In this document: positions 1-9,060 of the stretch, piece by piece
Numbering within the stretch: position 1 is the stretch's first letter
How the letters are laid out: each line of letters starts with the position of its first letter
Origin: Acinetobacter sp. P8-3-8
Lineage (GTDB): Bacteria; Pseudomonadota; Gammaproteobacteria; Pseudomonadales; Moraxellaceae
NCBI RefSeq assembly: GCF_000214135.1
Contig: NZ_AFIE01000028.1
Coordinates: 1 to 45,355 of the forward strand
Direction of reading: 5' to 3'
Length of the DNA: 45,355 nt
Notes under the pieces: generated by a model
Database searches by the model: none
Told to the model about the DNA's origin: nothing
Seen by the model: the letters and a program-made list of their open reading frames with translations, nothing else
Position numbers and translations under genes: made by a program

Positions 1-22
1 TGAGAGCTTCCTTTTTAAACTA

Positions 23-45
23 CTCATGCAGGGTCACTGCATGAG
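23..45 (-). other. Hairpin in the fusA-tuf intergenic region
   Basis: A perfect 9-bp inverted repeat (CTCATGCAG / CTGCATGAG) with a 5-nt loop lies about 50 bp beyond the fusA stop. It is not followed by a T-run on the minus strand, so it looks like an intercistronic mRNA hairpin (processing or stability) rather than a terminator. A tuf gene normally follows fusA, but it would lie outside the window. Confidence 0.5.
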
Positions 46-81
46 CACTTGGTTTTTAACTATGAATTAGTTTGGGCTTAT

Positions 82-99
82 AGTAATCGAAAGATTACT
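82..99 (-). other. Short stem-loop across the fusA stop codon
   Basis: A 7-bp stem (AGTAATC / GATTACT) with a 4-nt loop contains the fusA TAA. No T-run follows it. It may be a small 3'-end structure of the fusA message; its function is unknown. Confidence 0.35.
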
Positions 100-2233
100 C
101 GTCGTCACCTTTTTTACCGCCAGACTGGAATTTAGAAATGATGCCTTCAGCCACGTTACGTGGAGTTTCAGCATATTTAGCAAATTCCATAGAGTATGTC
201 GCACGACCTTGAGACATAGAACGCATTTGAGTCGCGTAACCAAACATCTCAGCAAGTGGAACTTCAGCACGAATTGCTTTAGTACCGCCAGGAAGATCGT
301 CCATACCTTGAACCATACCACGACGACGGTTTAAGTCACCCATGATATCGCCCATGTAGTCTTCTGGAGTTTCTACTTCAACTTTCATGATTGGTTCAAG
401 CAAGATAGGATCTGCTTTCATGAAACCATCACGGAACGCGTAAGAACCTGCCATTTTGAACGATAATTCGTCAGAGTCGACATCATGGTAAGAACCATCA
501 AATAATGTCGCTTTGATACCCACAACAGGGTAACCAGCCAAGACACCATTCTTCATACGTTCTTGAATACCTTTGTCAACCGCGCCGAAGAATTCTTTAG
601 GTACAACACCACCTACAACTTCTTCAACGAATTGGTATTCTTTACCAGCTTCTTCAACATCCATAGGCTCTAAACGAACATATACATGACCGAATTTACC
701 TTTACCACCTGTTTGACGTACGAATTTACCTTCTTGCTCAACAGATTTTTTAATCGTTTCGCGGTAAGCAACCATTGGTTTACCAATGTTCGCTTCAACG
801 TTAAATTCACGTTTCATACGGTCAACAAGAATGTCAAGGTGAAGCTCACCCATACCTGCAATGATCGTTTGACCAGATTCTTCGTCTGTGCGTACACGGA
901 ACGATGGATCTTCTTTTGCCAAACGGCCTAAAGCGATAGACATTTTTTCTTGGTCAGCCTTAGTTTTAGGCTCAACAGCAAGAGAAATTACTGGCTCTGG
1001 GAATTCCATACGCTCTAGAGTAATGATGTTTTTCTCATCACAAAGTGTATCACCAGTAGTAACGTCTTTAAGACCTACACATGCAGCGATATCACCAGCG
1101 CGGATTTCTTCAACGTCTTGACGATCGTTTGCGTGCATTTGCACGATACGGCCAATACGTTCACGTTTAGACTTAACTGGGTTATATACTGGGTCGCCTT
1201 GTTTAAGAACACCAGAATAAACACGTACGAATGTTAAGTTACCAACGAATTTATCGTTCATGATTTTGAACGCTAACGCAGAGAATGGAGCTTCATCAGA
1301 TGCTTCACGAACTGCTTTAGTTTCGTCTTTGTCGTCCAGAATACCTTCAATAGGCTTAACTTCTGTAGGCGATGGTAAGAATTCAATTACAGCATCCAAC
1401 ATACGTTGAACACCTTTGTTTTTGAATGCTGTACCACAAAGCATTGGTTGGATTTCACCAGCCAAAGTTTGCGCACGAATACCCGCAACGATGTCTTCTT
1501 TAGAAAGATCACCTTCTTCTAGGTATTTGTCCATCAACTCTTCAGATGCTTCTGCAGCAGCTTCAACCATATTGGTGCGCCATTCTTCAGCAGATGCTTG
1601 AAGATCAGCAGGAATATCACCATATTCGAACTGCATACCTTGAGAAGCTTCGTCCCAAATGATTGCTTTCATTTCGATAAGGTCAACAACACCAGCAAAG
1701 GTATCTTCTGCGCCAATTGGAATAACCACTGGTACAGGATGAGCACCTAAACGAGTACGCATTTGTTCAACAACACGGAAGAAGTTTGCACCAGTACGGT
1801 CCATCTTGTTCACGAATGCTAAACGAGGCACTTTATATTTGTTTGCTTGACGCCATACAGTTTCAGACTGAGGTTGAACACCACCTACAGCACAATAAAC
1901 CATACACGCACCGTCAAGAACACGCATAGAACGTTCAACTTCGATTGTGAAGTCTACGTGTCCCGGTGTGTCAATAACGTTGATACGGTGTTCAGCAAAT
2001 TGTTTGCCCATACCAGACCAGAAACAAGTTGTAGCAGCTGAAGTGATAGTAATACCACGTTCTTGCTCTTGTTCCATCCAGTCCATTGTTGCTGCACCAT
2101 CATGTACTTCACCAATTTTGTGAGATACACCTGTGTAGAACAAAATACGTTCTGTAGTCGTGGTTTTACCAGCATCAATGTGTGCAGAAATACCAATGTT
2201 ACGATAACGAGAAATTGGGGTTTGACGAGCCAT
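95..2233 (-). CDS. fusA: Elongation factor G
   Basis: This is the translational GTPase EF-G, which drives ribosomal translocation and, with RRF, ribosome recycling in the cytoplasm. The 712-residue protein starts [12 protein letters not shown], as in E. coli EF-G. An upstream in-frame ATG at 2245 directly abuts an AGGA and was rejected as start. The G1 loop AHIDAGKT is at about residues 17-24, DTPGH (G3) near 90 and NKMD (G4) near 143. Domains II-V follow at full length, ending in a short charged tail (GGKKGDDE). It is the third gene of the str operon. The 190-bp gap from rpsG is unusually structured: a small ORF and two hairpins lie there. Confidence 0.98.
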   Translation of the reverse strand: MARQTPISRYRNIGISAHIDAGKTTTTERILFYTGVSHKIGEVHDGAATMDWMEQEQERGITITSAATTCFWSGMGKQFAEHRINVIDTPGHVDFTIEVERSMRVLDGACMVYCAVGGVQPQSETVWRQANKYKVPRLAFVNKMDRTGANFFRVVEQMRTRLGAHPVPVVIPIGAEDTFAGVVDLIEMKAIIWDEASQGMQFEYGDIPADLQASAEEWRTNMVEAAAEASEELMDKYLEEGDLSKEDIVAGIRAQTLAGEIQPMLCGTAFKNKGVQRMLDAVIEFLPSPTEVKPIEGILDDKDETKAVREASDEAPFSALAFKIMNDKFVGNLTFVRVYSGVLKQGDPVYNPVKSKRERIGRIVQMHANDRQDVEEIRAGDIAACVGLKDVTTGDTLCDEKNIITLERMEFPEPVISLAVEPKTKADQEKMSIALGRLAKEDPSFRVRTDEESGQTIIAGMGELHLDILVDRMKREFNVEANIGKPMVAYRETIKKSVEQEGKFVRQTGGKGKFGHVYVRLEPMDVEEAGKEYQFVEEVVGGVVPKEFFGAVDKGIQERMKNGVLAGYPVVGIKATLFDGSYHDVDSDELSFKMAGSYAFRDGFMKADPILLEPIMKVEVETPEDYMGDIMGDLNRRRGMVQGMDDLPGGTKAIRAEVPLAEMFGYATQMRSMSQGRATYSMEFAKYAETPRNVAEGIISKFQSGGKKGDDE

Positions 2234-2271
2234 GATTTCTTGCATTCCTAAATTTTGTTGTTTAAAACAGG

Positions 2272-2296
2272 ACGCATCAATAACTTATTGATGCGT
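2272..2296 (-). other. 12-bp inverted repeat upstream of fusA
   Basis: ACGCATCAATAA / TTATTGATGCGT are perfectly complementary around a single central base. As RNA this gives about 10 bp of stem with a 5-nt loop, ending 39 nt before the fusA ATG. On the minus strand it is followed by CCTGTTTT, which is only a weak U-tract. It could be an attenuator, a processing site or a translation-control hairpin. Confidence 0.5.
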
Positions 2297-2311
2297 ACGG
2301 ATACTCAATAC

Positions 2312-2334
2312 GAATTTAAGGACAACTTAAATTC
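2312..2334 (-). other. 9-bp hairpin overlapping the small-ORF stop codon
   Basis: A perfect stem (GAATTTAAG / CTTAAATTC) with a 5-nt loop contains the TAA of the 20-codon ORF at 2327-2389. A ribosome terminating there would cover or melt this hairpin. That arrangement is reminiscent of leader-peptide control, but no competing pairing was demonstrated. Confidence 0.45.
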
Positions 2335-2389
2335 CCGCAAATCCCCCACCAGAGTAGAGGGCGATGTTAAATCGAGCTGCAATACGCAT
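2327..2389 (-). CDS. Candidate 20-codon small ORF between rpsG and fusA
   Basis: This minus-strand ORF starts with ATG (MRIAARFN...) and ends ...GGGFAGI. An excellent Shine-Dalgarno AGGAG lies 7 nt upstream of the ATG. An alternative ATG two codons earlier is too close to the AGGAG. The peptide has no recognised family. It lies in the rpsG-fusA gap, its stop codon is inside a hairpin, and a second hairpin follows before fusA. It may be a leader peptide or an unannotated small protein. The ribosome-binding site is the main evidence, since length alone is not significant. Confidence 0.4.
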   Translation of the reverse strand: MRIAARFNIALYSGGGFAGI

Positions 2390-2423
2390 GAGCATTCTCC
2401 TGATTAGGGACTGTTTTAGCCGC

Positions 2424-2894
2424 TTAGAAGCGGTAGTGAGAGAAGGCTTTGTTGGCTTCAGCCATACGATGCACATCTTCACGTTTTTTGATCGCTGAGC
2501 CTTTACCTTCAGCTGCATCAAGCAACTCACCAGCAAGACGTAACGCCATAGTTTTTTCAGAACGCTTAGCAGCAGCATCTACTAACCAACGCATAGCTAA
2601 GGCAGTACGACGGGATGGGCGCACTTCCATAGGTACTTGATAAGTAGCACCACCAACACGGCGTGCTTTTACTTCGACCATAGGACGAACTTTTTCAAGA
2701 GTAGTCTCGAAAAATTCAACTGGGTCTACTTTGTTTTTTTCTTGAACGCGATCTAAAGCACCGTAAACGATACTTTCAGCAATAGATTTTTTACCATCTT
2801 GCATTACGTGGTTCATGAATTTAGCGATTGTTTGGCTACTGAACTTCGGATCCGGAAGGATTTCACGAGCAGCGACTACGCGACGTCTTGGCAT
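2424..2894 (-). CDS. rpsG: 30S ribosomal protein S7
   Basis: S7 is a primary 16S rRNA-binding protein that organises the head of the 30S subunit and contacts E-site tRNA. The 156-residue protein starts [18 protein letters not shown] and contains the conserved [14 protein letters not shown]-type region around residues 114-128. Length is normal for the family. It is the second gene of the str operon. In E. coli, S7 represses its operon by binding the rpsL-rpsG intercistronic RNA. Here that gap is 180 nt, long enough for a comparable site, but no specific structure was identified. Confidence 0.98.
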   Translation of the reverse strand: MPRRRVVAAREILPDPKFSSQTIAKFMNHVMQDGKKSIAESIVYGALDRVQEKNKVDPVEFFETTLEKVRPMVEVKARRVGGATYQVPMEVRPSRRTALAMRWLVDAAAKRSEKTMALRLAGELLDAAEGKGSAIKKREDVHRMAEANKAFSHYRF

Positions 2895-3074
2895 TTTAAA
2901 CTACCTATAAATATGACACTTCAGGTTTATCCAGCATGAGCACAAAGTGTCGTGTGCTATTCACTGGCCTTACTACACGTCGCTTGAATTTCACAAAATT
3001 AAATGCAGAAATCAGACAAGCGAGACGATAAAGGATTGCGGTTCTATTGTCTAAAGAAGCTAATTCTTAAAGAA

Positions 3075-3449
3075 TTATTTCTTAGGACGTTTAGTACCGT
3101 ATTTTGAACGAGACTGGTTACGATCTTTAACACCAGCACAGTCCAAAGAACCACGAACGGTATGGTAACGTACACCCGGTAAGTCTTTAACACGACCACC
3201 ACGGATAAGAACAACACTGTGCTCTTGTAGGTTATGACCTTCACCACCGATATAGCTTGAAACTTCAAAACCTGAAGTTAAGCGAACACGGCAAACTTTA
3301 CGCATTGCTGAGTTAGGTTTTTTAGGTGTAGTTGTATAAACACGTGTACACACACCACGGCGTTGTGGACAAGCCTTTAACGCAGGAACTTTTGATTTTT
3401 CAACCAAAGTCGTACGACCCTTGCGGATCAACTGATTTGTTGTTGCCAT
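3075..3449 (-). CDS. rpsL: 30S ribosomal protein S12
   Basis: S12 sits at the decoding centre and affects accuracy and streptomycin response. The 124-residue protein has the hallmark [10 protein letters not shown] loop and [13 protein letters not shown]. Lys43 and Lys88, the classic sites of streptomycin-resistance substitutions, are both lysine, so the sequence predicts a susceptible S12 allele. Asp89, the residue beta-methylthiolated by RimO in other bacteria, is present. The ATG lies inside a perfect 14-bp palindrome (TTGCCATATGGCAA, 3443-3456) just after a GGGAG ribosome-binding site, so the start could be partly folded in the mRNA. It is the first gene of the str operon. Confidence 0.98.
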   Translation of the reverse strand: MATTNQLIRKGRTTLVEKSKVPALKACPQRRGVCTRVYTTTPKKPNSAMRKVCRVRLTSGFEVSSYIGGEGHNLQEHSVVLIRGGRVKDLPGVRYHTVRGSLDCAGVKDRNQSRSKYGTKRPKK

Positions 3450-3475
3450 ATGGCAATTCTCCCGTTAATAAAAAG

Positions 3476-3501
3476 CCTCAAAAAAGTACCACTTTTTGAG
3501 G
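3476..3501 (-). terminator. Terminator-like hairpin at the 5' end of the str operon leader
   Basis: CCTCA plus an A-run pairs with a T-run plus TGAGG (about 11 bp, one bulged base, 3-nt loop). On the minus strand it is followed by CTTTTTATT. It has the form of an intrinsic terminator and could end transcription from the EcsC-family gene upstream. The predicted str promoter, however, would start transcription almost exactly at its 5' base, so it would also be the first structure of the rpsL mRNA. Confidence 0.6.
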
Positions 3502-3508
3502 GCATGCA

Positions 3509-3537
3509 ATTGTAAGCCAAGAAGTAAAAATGGTCAA
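3509..3537 (-). promoter_or_regulatory. sigma-70 promoter of the str operon
   Basis: On the minus strand TTGACC (-35, 3532-3537) is separated by exactly 17 bp from TACAAT (-10, 3509-3514). Transcription would start near 3502, about 53 nt before the rpsL ATG. Both boxes match consensus well, as expected for a ribosomal operon. Confidence 0.75.
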
Positions 3538-3596
3538 CATTCAACATACCGTCAAATATCGACCACTCTAAGTTTTAACTCAAATTTTAAACAATT

Positions 3597-5099
3597 TTAA
3601 TCTGCTTTATTTCCTGATTTATCAACTGCTTCATCAATTGCCTTTTCAGTCGCTTGTGTTGCCACCTTCATTTTTGCTGGCGCACGCTTTTTTGTTACAG
3701 TTTTTGCTGCCGCTGAATTTTCAACTTTAGTCTGTGATGTAGTCGCAACAGTTTTTTTCTGTGCGGTACGGCGAGGCTTACTTTGAACAGGTTTAACTTC
3801 TACTTTCTCATCAACATGTTTATCTACAAGTGTTTGAATACCTTGCTGAATATCTTGCTCAGTTTTTGGTTTGTGCTCATCTTCAGTTGTTTTTGCTTTT
3901 ACTTCAACCTGAGTAATGGCTTCATTCTCAACGACTGTTGGTACTGATTCAGGAGCAACTTTTTGTGCTGTCCCTTGGCTTTTCCCTGTAGCAATATTTT
4001 TTTCTGTATCTACTGTATCCAATAGTAGCGGACTCGCTTGAGCAATCAGCTGTACAGATTTCTCATAAGCGTCTAATACGCTTATTTGTACATTTGAATG
4101 TTGTAATAAATAATTTTGCGCACCTGAAAAAACAACTTCTGCTTGGTCTGTTGCATCCTCAACCAATTTCCAACTATATACAGCACTGATTCCCATCGTT
4201 GCCAATGGGGTTAATTTTGAAAGTAATCCCCACTGCGGTAAGTTATTCATCCAGCTTAATTTAAATGAACCATCATCATTGGCAACCCATTTTTTAAGCA
4301 GTTCAATATCATTCCCAGAACCTAAAAGTTGCTGCAATTGCGTCACATTATGTGTTTCCATTACCCCAGTAAATGCACGAATCGCTGCCATCAAGGCTTG
4401 TTTTTCAGCAATTGAGCCTAAATCAATTTGTTTAAAAATGTATTCAACTACATCATGATCTTGTGTATTTAACTCAAAACCATGCGCTCGACCCGTTTGA
4501 TAAATACTTCTTAATGCAAGTGCCAGTGACGTTGGCACATCAATAATCGCTCCTACGCCTCCCACAGCGCCCGTTAATGTGCCTTGAATCGCAGCGATAA
4601 TTTTATTTTGATTGGCGATTGCCATACTAATACGTTGCGAACGTGCAGGATCTTTAGCGAGTTCCGATAAACTCTTTGCACCGACTTCTTTTAAGAGCGC
4701 GTCTACAGAACTCCACTCTGAAACAAAATCATTGAGCTTGTCAAAAAGATAATCTGACAATTTATCGTTCAAATCAGGGGAAATAAAGGAAGCAACATTG
4801 TTAATTTTTTTATAATGTTTCCCTAGTAACTTGCCCGTAACATTGGGTAAATGATCACGCATCATTTGTTGCGGATTATCATATTTTTTAGGTTCAAAAG
4901 CTGTTTTTTCTTTGGCCGAACCTTGAATAACATGACTGGTTTTAGGATCTTGAACTAATTTACTCACCGTACCTGGTGCGACATGATTGATCATATCTAG
5001 TCCTGTTTCACTGAGTTTTTTAGCCACACCAAAGGCATTAGAAATCAAACCACCACGTTGCTTATTCTTCGAATCAGACTTCATCTTCTGCTCACCCAT
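3597..5099 (-). CDS. EcsC-family protein with cationic C-terminal tail
   Basis: About residues 120-360 resemble the EcsC domain family, with a glycine/alanine-rich hydrophobic stretch (GTLTGAVGGVGAIIDVPTSL) followed by RSIYQTGRAHGFEL. The family is named after B. subtilis EcsC, whose biochemical role is not established. The last roughly 120 residues are low-complexity, rich in Lys, Ala, Thr, Glu and Val (for example KKTVATT, TKKRAPAKMK), resembling histone-H1-like or PhaF-like tails and probably disordered. The start at 5099 has an upstream AAAGAAA; an ATG five codons later is possible. The gene is divergent from the MoxR-type operon, with about 200 bp between starts. Linkage to that system is suggested only by position. 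Confidence 0.75.
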   Translation of the reverse strand: MGEQKMKSDSKNKQRGGLISNAFGVAKKLSETGLDMINHVAPGTVSKLVQDPKTSHVIQGSAKEKTAFEPKKYDNPQQMMRDHLPNVTGKLLGKHYKKINNVASFISPDLNDKLSDYLFDKLNDFVSEWSSVDALLKEVGAKSLSELAKDPARSQRISMAIANQNKIIAAIQGTLTGAVGGVGAIIDVPTSLALALRSIYQTGRAHGFELNTQDHDVVEYIFKQIDLGSIAEKQALMAAIRAFTGVMETHNVTQLQQLLGSGNDIELLKKWVANDDGSFKLSWMNNLPQWGLLSKLTPLATMGISAVYSWKLVEDATDQAEVVFSGAQNYLLQHSNVQISVLDAYEKSVQLIAQASPLLLDTVDTEKNIATGKSQGTAQKVAPESVPTVVENEAITQVEVKAKTTEDEHKPKTEQDIQQGIQTLVDKHVDEKVEVKPVQSKPRRTAQKKTVATTSQTKVENSAAAKTVTKKRAPAKMKVATQATEKAIDEAVDKSGNKAD

Positions 5100-5302
5100 T
5101 TATATTTCTTTCAAGATAATCGGTATTGTTGCACTCGTTATTCACTGTAATCTGTTTTGATTCGTTAAAGAAGTAAAAATTTAAAACTTTTACTGTAGCG
5201 CTTTGTGACACAATTTGTCGCAGTAGCGTAAACAGCAACTTTGCATTTGTATTTTTATTCATTAACATCGATTTAGTCTTTAGTTTTTTGAATTTATTTA
5301 CA

Positions 5303-6394
5303 ATGATAGAAAATATTCGCACACAGATAAAACAAACGTCTGAACAAAAATATCAAGCAGAATTTTCACGTTTAAAAGAACAGGATCAGCATCGAAAACC
5401 AGCAGGCTGGCAACTTTCTGCCTATGCAGTACGTTCCTTTATTTTAGGTGACGATAAACTCAATATCCAAAAGAAATTTTATGGTGATGATGCACTGGTC
5501 GATCGTGCCTTAGTGACATTAATGGGTAATCAGGGTTTGATGCTAGTCGGTGAACCGGGTACGGCTAAATCAATGCTTTCTGAATTATTCAGTGCTGCAA
5601 TTTCAGGAAATTCGCAACTAACTATTCAAGGCACAGCAGGTACAACAGAAGATCATATTAAATATTCATGGAATTATGCTCTGCTTTTATCAGAAGGCCC
5701 GACCGATAAGTCGTTAATCCCCTCGCCTTTGTTTCATGCGATGAAAAATGGACAGTTGGCACGCTTTGAAGAAATCACTCGTTGTCCGCCTGAAATTCAG
5801 GATGTCCTTGTTTCCTTACTGTCTGAGAAGCAAATGATGATTCCTGAAATGGGTCAAGACTTTAGCTTACAAGCCATGCAAGGCTTTAACATCATTGCCA
5901 CAGCCAACTTAAGAGATCGTGGCGTACATGAAATGTCAGCGGCATTGAAGCGTCGTTTTAACTTTGAAACAGTAAAGCCGATTGCCAATCGCCAGTTTGA
6001 GATTGAATTGGTCGGTTTACAACTCAAACAACAACTAGCCCAACTGTATAGTGAAATCCACATTCGACCTGAAGTGATTGAACTTTTAGTCACGGTTTTC
6101 AATGAACTGAGAACAGGTCAAAGCTTACAAGGTGCGAGCTTAAAAACACCTGATGCCGTGATGTCTACTGCGGAAGCGGTCAATATTGCACATGCAGCGA
6201 GTTTACAAGCCATTTATTTGAGTGATGGAAAATTACAAGCAGGTCATATTGCACAACAATTGATTGGCGTGGTGTTTAAAGACAATCCTGATGATGCCAA
6301 ACGCATGCGTTATTACTTGGACACTGTTGTCAAAGAACGCGCTCGTAAAGATTCAGATTGGAAAGCATTTTTTGATGCAAGCCGTGAGTTTTAA
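5303..6394 (+). CDS. MoxR-family AAA+ ATPase (YehL-like)
   Basis: A cytoplasmic MoxR-type AAA+ ATPase of 363 residues. Walker A is GEPGTAKS (83-90). The Walker B position reads RFEEI (154-158), with glutamate where the canonical Asp stands before the catalytic Glu. Sensor 1 is ATAN with Asn202, and an arginine-finger-like ALKRRFNFE follows. MoxR ATPases typically work with a VWA-domain partner as chaperone-like remodelling machines, and one is encoded two genes downstream. The ATG at 5303 was chosen over a TTG five codons upstream; neither has a strong Shine-Dalgarno. It is the first gene of the plus-strand operon, 2 bp from the next gene. It resembles E. coli YehL. The substrate is unknown. 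Confidence 0.88.
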   Translation: MIENIRTQIKQTSEQKYQAEFSRLKEQDQHRKPAGWQLSAYAVRSFILGDDKLNIQKKFYGDDALVDRALVTLMGNQGLMLVGEPGTAKSMLSELFSAAISGNSQLTIQGTAGTTEDHIKYSWNYALLLSEGPTDKSLIPSPLFHAMKNGQLARFEEITRCPPEIQDVLVSLLSEKQMMIPEMGQDFSLQAMQGFNIIATANLRDRGVHEMSAALKRRFNFETVKPIANRQFEIELVGLQLKQQLAQLYSEIHIRPEVIELLVTVFNELRTGQSLQGASLKTPDAVMSTAEAVNIAHAASLQAIYLSDGKLQAGHIAQQLIGVVFKDNPDDAKRMRYYLDTVVKERARKDSDWKAFFDASREF

Positions 6395-6396
6395 TC

Positions 6397-9060
6397 ATGC
6401 AACAACAGGCTCAAAATAATGTATTTGGTGAAATGCCAACTCGATTAAAACAGGCATTTCAATGCAAACAAAAGTTGGCTGAACAAAATATTTATTTTGC
6501 ACCGATTCGCCATCACAGCCCTGCCTGTGCCTATGCTTTAAAACGCTATATTGATGAATTCAAACCAACACATATTTTAATTGAAGCACCGACCAGTTTT
6601 GAATTTTTAATTGAAAGTTTGCAAAACGAAAATACTCAACCACCTGTTGCGATCTTTGCTCAAGCACAGTCTGCACACAATCAATCACTCAACAATAAAA
6701 CATCTTCAAAACAAAAAACTCAGAAAGATGATGAAGATGAGATCGCGCCACTACCTGAATTGTTTTCTGCATACTTCCCATTTTGTGAATACTCACCTGA
6801 ATGGGTTGCGATTCAACAGGCTAAAAGCATCCAAGCAAATGTTAAGTTTATCGATCTAGATTGGTCTAAACAAAGTGCCTTGAAAATAGAACAACCTGCG
6901 TTGAATTGGCAACAAAGAAGTTTAATGTCTGAACGTTATTTTGCGCATAGCCAATATATTCAAAAACTGGCTTTAAAAATGCATTGTAGAAATCACGATG
7001 AGCTTTGGGATCATTTATTCGAACTCCAACCGACTGAATCGTTAGCAGAACCTAAACACTTTTTTGATGATGTTTTTGCATGGTGTTCACTTGCACGATT
7101 AGATTATGAAAAAGATGTGCTGTTGCAAGAAGCTTCATTGCATCGTGAAGATGTGATGTGGAATTGTATTCAAGACACCATTCACCCTGATCATAAAATT
7201 TTAGTGGTTACAGGTGGTTTTCATACCCTTGCACTGATTGAAAACTTAGCCAACCCTAAAACAGCAGAACGTTTTATTGTCAAAGATCAAAAACAAAATT
7301 GGCAAGAACAGGCATGGTTGATTCGTTATAGTTTTAATCGTTTGGATGCTTTAAATGGTTATGCATCAGGTATGCCTTCACCCGCCTATTATCAACATAT
7401 TTGGCAAAATTTAAATCAAGACCATCCGCAAACACCTGAACAAATTCAATTTAATTTCTTTCAATATTTAAATGAACTCTGCCATTTCTTAGACCAAGAA
7501 CAAGTCTTAGACGTGACACCTTATATTGCCCTCAAAAATACCGCTGAATTGGCTTGGCAATTGGCCATGCTCCGAGGGCATTATCAACCAAGTCGTTATG
7601 ATCTTTTGGATGCGTTACAGGCTGCTTTAATCAAAGGCGAAATTGAAGATGGGCAACAGTATTTATTTACCTGTATTTTCAAATTTTTAAGTGGGCAACA
7701 ACTTGGAAAGGTAGCAAGTGATCAACATAGTCCTGCACTTTTACAGAACACCTATCAACAGATTAAAGATTTTCGTTTTAATCTAAATGATACGATTTTA
7801 CGCAATCGTAAACTGGATATTTATCGTAAACCTTTACACCAAGACATTAGCCAATATTTACATCTACTTGAGTTTGTCGATTGTCACTTTGCACAACGCC
7901 TTTCAGGGCCTGACTTTGTGCAAGGTGCAAGTTTAGATTTATTATTTGAAGAATGGCGTTACGCTTGGACACCGAGTGTAGAAGCGCGTTTGATTGAATT
8001 GGCTGAAATGGGCAATCAGCTTGAACAGATTGCTTTGCTAAAAATCATCAAATTACAACAAGACAATGAACAAAATGGTATTGGTCAATCTGCATTAGAA
8101 ACCGCAAAACTATTGGCTTTAGCCTGTCGTTTAGGTTTAAAACAACAATTACAATTGCTCAATCAACAATTGGATGGTTATCTTGAAACTGATCAAAATT
8201 TGGCTTCCGTAATTGGTGCGGCACAGCAACTTTACTATTTATGGCATGGACGAACGCTTTTAAATCTGCCTGAATCTATGGTGGAACACAGCCTAAGTTT
8301 TGCCGTATATCAAGCCTGCTTTTTACTGGATCAGCTTTACGATACACACGAAGAAAAAGTTGAAGCAAATTTGAGACATCTCAAAAGCTTACATGAATTA
8401 ATTTTAAATCTAAAACAGTACAATATTCCCTTCAATCATCCAACATTAGATACGCAACAATTAGATTTATTAGATCTGATGTATGCACACATTGATGTGA
8501 ATAAAATCAATGAATTTCATCTCCATCAACTCAAAGGTGCAATTCATGTTTTACAATTTTTAGATCATCGAATTGAGCAAGATCAATTACAACAACAGCT
8601 TAAACTGGCTTTTGCCATCGGCAGTGATAGCGAAGAATCAGTGCAATATTTACAAGGCATGTTCTTTGTTGCACCTGAAATTTTCGTGCAATCCAAAGTT
8701 GCCATTGATGCGTTATATCAACTGGTCAGCCATTGGTCAGAAGACACTTTTATCCAAATTTTACCTGATCTGCGTTATATCTTTAGCCAACTCACACCAA
8801 AACAAAGCAGTAAAGTTTCTAAAATCATTGCACAAATGACAGGATTGAGTGATGACGCTATTTTAGATCAAGTGCTCAGTCATATTGGTGAAAAAGATTT
8901 ATTACAAGGCGTTCAATTGAATCAACAATTACGTAGCTTATTTGAATATGACCACTTAGCCCAATGGCTGGTGAATACACCAAATGACACTCACTCTGAA
9001 ATAAATCAACAGATTCAAGATTCTCAGATGCTAAACACGCAAGGAGCAGATCATGAGTGA
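6397..9060 (+). CDS. DUF5682-family protein (YehM-like)
   Basis: An 887-residue protein of the DUF5682 type, found with MoxR ATPases and matching the position of E. coli YehM. The N-terminal 300 residues carry conserved-looking motifs: PIRHHSP (His39, His40), ILIEAP (Glu63), FIDLDW, and VVTGGFHT (His276). The spacing of an N-terminal R-H-H, an acidic IEAP and a late GGFH recalls the EreA/ChaN/TraB-TIKI group of metal-dependent or esterase-like enzymes; that link is my inference. The rest is long, Gln/Leu-rich and predicted helical, without recognised motifs. The start lies 2 bp after the ATPase stop, and the end overlaps the VWA gene by 8 bp, indicating translational coupling. Confidence 0.8.
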   Translation: MQQQAQNNVFGEMPTRLKQAFQCKQKLAEQNIYFAPIRHHSPACAYALKRYIDEFKPTHILIEAPTSFEFLIESLQNENTQPPVAIFAQAQSAHNQSLNNKTSSKQKTQKDDEDEIAPLPELFSAYFPFCEYSPEWVAIQQAKSIQANVKFIDLDWSKQSALKIEQPALNWQQRSLMSERYFAHSQYIQKLALKMHCRNHDELWDHLFELQPTESLAEPKHFFDDVFAWCSLARLDYEKDVLLQEASLHREDVMWNCIQDTIHPDHKILVVTGGFHTLALIENLANPKTAERFIVKDQKQNWQEQAWLIRYSFNRLDALNGYASGMPSPAYYQHIWQNLNQDHPQTPEQIQFNFFQYLNELCHFLDQEQVLDVTPYIALKNTAELAWQLAMLRGHYQPSRYDLLDALQAALIKGEIEDGQQYLFTCIFKFLSGQQLGKVASDQHSPALLQNTYQQIKDFRFNLNDTILRNRKLDIYRKPLHQDISQYLHLLEFVDCHFAQRLSGPDFVQGASLDLLFEEWRYAWTPSVEARLIELAEMGNQLEQIALLKIIKLQQDNEQNGIGQSALETAKLLALACRLGLKQQLQLLNQQLDGYLETDQNLASVIGAAQQLYYLWHGRTLLNLPESMVEHSLSFAVYQACFLLDQLYDTHEEKVEANLRHLKSLHELILNLKQYNIPFNHPTLDTQQLDLLDLMYAHIDVNKINEFHLHQLKGAIHVLQFLDHRIEQDQLQQQLKLAFAIGSDSEESVQYLQGMFFVAPEIFVQSKVAIDALYQLVSHWSEDTFIQILPDLRYIFSQLTPKQSSKVSKIIAQMTGLSDDAILDQVLSHIGEKDLLQGVQLNQQLRSLFEYDHLAQWLVNTPNDTHSEINQQIQDSQMLNTQGADHE

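Noticed and set aside
686-2251. Several ORFs of 60-80 codons antisense to fusA
   Set aside because: All lie within the highly conserved fusA coding sequence and have no ribosome-binding sites.
5092-5322. 76-codon minus-strand ORF between the EcsC and MoxR genes
   Set aside because: It overlaps both gene starts, lacks a convincing ribosome-binding site, has unusual composition and fills what must be a divergent promoter region.
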